From Candidatus Hydrogenedentota bacterium (GTDB lineage: Bacteria > Hydrogenedentota > Hydrogenedentia > Hydrogenedentales > SLHB01): 8,606 bases of DNA. Made by a program: the position numbers and the translations under genes. The notes beneath the pieces are model-generated. The model had not been told where the DNA came from. It did no database searches and saw only the letters and a program-made list of their open reading frames with translations. The stretch covers positions 1 to 8,606 of the forward strand of contig JAKJDA010000021.1 of the NCBI GenBank assembly GCA_022706165.1, given 5' to 3'. Numbering within the stretch: the stretch's first letter is position 1; the number at the start of each line of letters is the position of its first letter. Positions 6,159 through 8,606 of this stretch are shown here, piece by piece.

Positions 6159-6572
6159 CTACTCGCCCATGACCTTGACGACCAAACGTTTGCGCCGTTG
6201 GCCGTCGAACTCGGCATAGTAGATTTGTTGCCATGGTCCGAGGTCGAGACGGCCTTCGGTGATGGGCACAACGACTTCATGGTGAATGAGCAGGCTTTTC
6301 AGATGCGCGTCGCCGTTCGTTTCGCCCGTGCGATGGTGGCGGTAGTCCGAGCGGAACGGGGCCAGATTCTCCAGCCATTCATCGATGTCCTGGATAAGCC
6401 CTGATTCCGCATCGTTGACATACACGCCCGCCGTGATGTGCATCGCGCTCACGAGGACCATGCCCTCGCGCACGCCGCTCTTGGCGACAATGCCCTCGAC
6501 GGCGGGGGTGATGTTGAGGTATTCGCGCTTTCGCTGGGTCGTGAAGTAAAGATACTCGGTCGCGAATTTCAT
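6159..6572 (-). CDS. yjbQ: YjbQ family protein (UPF0047, secondary thiamine-phosphate synthase family)
   Basis: The 137-aa product matches the usual YjbQ length (138 in E. coli) and is intact. Conserved blocks are [20 protein letters not shown] (44-63), [15 protein letters not shown] (79-93), [19 protein letters not shown] (94-112) and [14 protein letters not shown] (113-126), where the clustered histidines form the presumed active or metal site. Members of this family have been linked to weak thiamine-phosphate synthase activity that can relieve thiamine auxotrophy; the true cellular role remains uncertain, so the name is a family label. It is a soluble cytosolic protein. The ATG overlaps the stop of the upstream DUF502 gene by 4 nt (ATGA, 6569-6572), indicating translational coupling. 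GGAG, 5 nt before the ATG inside the upstream gene, is the ribosome site. Confidence 0.93.
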   Translation of the reverse strand: MKFATEYLYFTTQRKREYLNITPAVEGIVAKSGVREGMVLVSAMHITAGVYVNDAESGLIQDIDEWLENLAPFRSDYRHHRTGETNGDAHLKSLLIHHEVVVPITEGRLDLGPWQQIYYAEFDGQRRKRLVVKVMGE

Positions 6573-7273
6573 GACGTCTCCGTTTTCTCCGGAGATGCGT
6601 CCGAGGCGCGAACCAGTGACTCCGGCGATAAAATGCCGGCGGACATGACAACCCGAAGCGTCTCCTCGATCGACAGGTCGAGCAATTCCGCCTGGCTCAT
6701 GGGCACGGCCTCCAAAAAACCCGAGGTTGGGTTAGGCGAGGTCGGTATGAATACAATATAACAGTTCCGTCCATCCGGAAGGCGGATCTCTCCGGTCACA
6801 AACCCCAATGCGTAGATGCCAGGTCGCGGATATTCGACCAAGGCGACTCGTTTGAATCCTTGCTTGTCCTTGATGCTGAAAGTGTCTACAACCTGTTTTG
6901 AAGCGGAATAGACCGTCTTGACTACGGGAATGCGACGGAGAATGGCCTCGCCCAAGGCAATCACTTTGCGGCCCACATAGTTGCCCGCGAGAAGACCCGC
7001 CACATAAATCGCGACAAACACGACAAGCAGAGCCACGGGGGGCTTGGCGTACTCGGGGAGTTGCAGATCGACCTTGTTCAATAGGGGGAGCAAGGTGCCC
7101 ACGGACATTTTGTACAGGAACTGGAGCACAAAGTACGTGACCACCAGGGGCACGAGCACCAACAAGCCGGAGATCATGCGCGTGCGCGTGCTCCGGGCCA
7201 AGCGGGCGGAAAAAGAGCGCTTGCTCTTTCTGGCGTTCTCGGGAGAGGTCATGGCGGATTTCCGTTCTCGCAT
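6569..7273 (-). CDS. DUF502 family integral membrane protein
   Basis: The 234-aa product belongs to the DUF502/COG2928 family. It has a basic N-terminus (residues 1-32, many Arg/Lys), a first membrane helix at about 33-55 ([20 protein letters not shown]), a loop, and a second at about 78-97 ([20 protein letters not shown]). A soluble domain follows with the family hallmarks [18 protein letters not shown] (115-132) and [17 protein letters not shown] (175-191). Its biochemical function is unknown; plant relatives are the LIKE COV proteins. By the positive-inside rule both ends are probably cytoplasmic. The ATG at 7273 has an AGGA 4 nt upstream; a second in-frame ATG at 7252 (residue 8) is possible but has a poorer site. 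The gene begins 31 nt after the photolyase stop and overlaps yjbQ by 4 nt, so it is in the same transcription unit. Confidence 0.93.
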   Translation of the reverse strand: MRERKSAMTSPENARKSKRSFSARLARSTRTRMISGLLVLVPLVVTYFVLQFLYKMSVGTLLPLLNKVDLQLPEYAKPPVALLVVFVAIYVAGLLAGNYVGRKVIALGEAILRRIPVVKTVYSASKQVVDTFSIKDKQGFKRVALVEYPRPGIYALGFVTGEIRLPDGRNCYIVFIPTSPNPTSGFLEAVPMSQAELLDLSIEETLRVVMSAGILSPESLVRASDASPEKTETS

Positions 7274-7304
7274 GTGGTCCTGCGCTCAATCTTCGTTTGC
7301 GTCA

Positions 7305-8606
7305 CTATACCAGTTTTTGGGGGGCCGAGGCCATTGCGCGAATCCGCTGGAACGCAAGCAAAGCTTCCTGCCGGGCCTCGCGATGATCGATGATCGGGGC
7401 GGGATAGTCATGCCCCAACGTTATGGACGCACGGGCCAGGGCATCGCGGGGCGCTTCCCACGGTCGATGAATATGCGCGTCTGGAAGCGCCGCAAGTTCG
7501 GGGACCCAGCGCCGCACGTACCGGCCTTGCGGATCAAAACGTTCACCTTGCGTCACGGGGTTGAAAATGCGGAAATACGGAGCCGCATCCGCGCCACACC
7601 CCGCGCTCCACTGCCACCCAAAGGTGTTGTTGGCAAGGTCCGCGTCAACCAGCGCGTCCCAAAACCACCGGGCCCCTTCTTGCCACGGCAGCAACAGGTC
7701 CTTCACCAAGAACGACGCCGCGATCATGCGGACGCGGTTGTGCATCCACCCAGTGGCCCATAGCTCGCGCATGCCCGCGTCGACGATAGAATATCCGGTT
7801 TGTCCACGTTGCCACGCGCACAGACGATCGGGATCGCGGCGCCACGGGAAACGCGCAAACTCCGGACGCAGCGGCTGCGTCGGCGTGTTGGGAAAGTGGA
7901 TTAGCAAGTGATGTGCAAACTCGCGCCAACCCAGCTCGGTCAAAAAGCGTTGCGCCGAAACGTCGATGTTATTGCCGGGCCGATGCAGCGCAGCTTCCTG
8001 AATTGTGTGCCATGCTTGGCGCACCGATAGTTCGCCGAAGTGCAGGTGCGGAGACAGTCGCGAGGTCAACTCCTCCGCGGGCGCGTCGCGTCCCGTCGCA
8101 TACCGCTCCAGCGCTTCGTCTCGAAAACAAACCAGACGGTCCCGAGCCGCCGCCTCGCCGAAACGCCATGCGCCGCGAATCCCGGCCGCCCAATCAACGC
8201 GCGGCTCCAACCCAAGCGCCTCGATTTTCTCGGAATGGGGCCATGATTCCGGCCCGCGCAGGGACGATGGGGCGGCACACGGCGACGGCGGTTCGTCAGA
8301 GGCCTGGCAAGCGCGCCAGAACTGCGTAAAAACCTTGTATGGCCCCCCTTGCTGGGTTCGGATACGATCCGGGTTGAAGAGAAGCGCGGAAACGTGTGGA
8401 AACGTCTCGATGCCGTCCGCGCGCAGCGCCTGTTCGACCGCGGCTTCCCGCGCGGCGCCAACGGGGTCGTGGCGACGGTTCCAGAAAACCGATCGCGCCC
8501 CGGTTTCGGCGGCGATCGTGCGCAAGGCGTCCAACGTCGGGCCGCGTCGCAGCGCCAAGCGCAGGCCGCGCGCTTGCAAAGAAGCGTCCAATGCGACAAG
8601 GGACTG
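7305..8606 (-). CDS. phrB: Deoxyribodipyrimidine photolyase (class I CPD type), N-terminus off window
   Basis: The frame is open through the right edge, so only the C-terminal 433 residues are present; roughly the first 50 (start of the antenna-domain Rossmann fold) are missing. The TTG at 8591 is not a credible start, since the five residues before it already match the family. The enzyme splits UV-induced cyclobutane pyrimidine dimers using light and FADH-. Numbering from the first visible residue: antenna-domain remainder 1-115, linker, FAD-binding helical domain from about 145. Signatures are LSPHLHFGELS (184-194), FLTELGWREFAHHLL (221-235), TGYSIVDAGMREL (270-282), TGWMHNRVRMI (285-295) and DAAPYFRIFNP (340-350). 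All three tryptophans of the E. coli electron-transfer chain (W306, W359, W382) have equivalents at W255, W308 and W331, and the FAD-contacting Asn378 matches N327. Activity as a photolyase is therefore likely. It leads the visible minus-strand cluster; its promoter is outside. Confidence 0.94.
   Translation of the reverse strand, partial: QSLVALDASLQARGLRLALRRGPTLDALRTIAAETGARSVFWNRRHDPVGAAREAAVEQALRADGIETFPHVSALLFNPDRIRTQQGGPYKVFTQFWRACQASDEPPSPCAAPSSLRGPESWPHSEKIEALGLEPRVDWAAGIRGAWRFGEAAARDRLVCFRDEALERYATGRDAPAEELTSRLSPHLHFGELSVRQAWHTIQEAALHRPGNNIDVSAQRFLTELGWREFAHHLLIHFPNTPTQPLRPEFARFPWRRDPDRLCAWQRGQTGYSIVDAGMRELWATGWMHNRVRMIAASFLVKDLLLPWQEGARWFWDALVDADLANNTFGWQWSAGCGADAAPYFRIFNPVTQGERFDPQGRYVRRWVPELAALPDAHIHRPWEAPRDALARASITLGHDYPAPIIDHREARQEALLAFQRIRAMASAPQKLV

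Noticed and set aside
5475..6404. 309-codon open frame on the plus strand antisense to the zinc-knuckle methyltransferase and yjbQ
   Set aside because: It crosses two genuine genes on the other strand and shows no recognisable domain; it is best explained by codon bias of the real genes.
7381..7398. Short GATGATC repeat inside the photolyase gene
   Set aside because: The 7-bp doublet encodes ordinary photolyase residues (near IIDH) and is too short to propose a site.

Overview
The window is bacterial, GC-rich (by eye about 60%) and densely coded. It holds ten genes and no non-genic stretch over 300 bases. I see no rRNA, tRNA, insertion sequence, CRISPR array or phage gene. The proteins are ordinary bacterial families: RuvA, RuvB, YajD, YjbQ, DUF502 and a class I photolyase. 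They sit beside a secreted protein with a beta-sandwich carbohydrate-binding look and an archaeal-type bifunctional sugar-1-phosphate nucleotidylyltransferase. This mix would suit an environmental Planctomycetes- or Hydrogenedentota-like bacterium, but that is an inference from style, not a demonstrated placement.

Layout. (1) Positions 1-554, minus strand: the 5' part of a secreted protein gene that runs off the left edge. (2) Positions 555-663: a 109-bp divergent intergenic region with an 18-bp tandem direct repeat placed exactly between two promoter-like motifs that face apart. (3) Positions 664-3955, plus strand: a probable operon of ruvA, a SAM-dependent methyltransferase, ruvB, a coiled-coil/zinc-ribbon hypothetical protein and a YajD-type HNH nuclease. 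(4) Positions 3956-3992: a 37-bp convergent gap with no convincing terminator. (5) Positions 3993-8606, minus strand, read from right to left: photolyase (5' end off the right edge), DUF502 membrane protein, YjbQ, a zinc-ribbon SAM methyltransferase and a GlmU-like enzyme. These are spaced from a 4-bp overlap to 33 bp apart and are probably co-transcribed.

How the genes fit together. RuvA and RuvB form the Holliday-junction branch-migration motor. No ruvC is next to them; the resolvase must be encoded elsewhere or be different. The two small cysteine-rich genes after ruvB, one an HNH nuclease, make the plus-strand cluster look related to DNA repair, although their role is unproven. On the minus strand, photolyase is another DNA repair enzyme. 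The two genes at the end of that cluster (methyltransferase and sugar nucleotidylyltransferase/acyltransferase) point to surface polysaccharide or nucleotide-sugar metabolism.

I did not find a clear new defence or mobile system. The most interesting items are the ruvA/ruvB pair split by a methyltransferase, the CxxC-rich pair downstream of ruvB, and the symmetrical, possibly leaderless divergent promoter region with its repeat.
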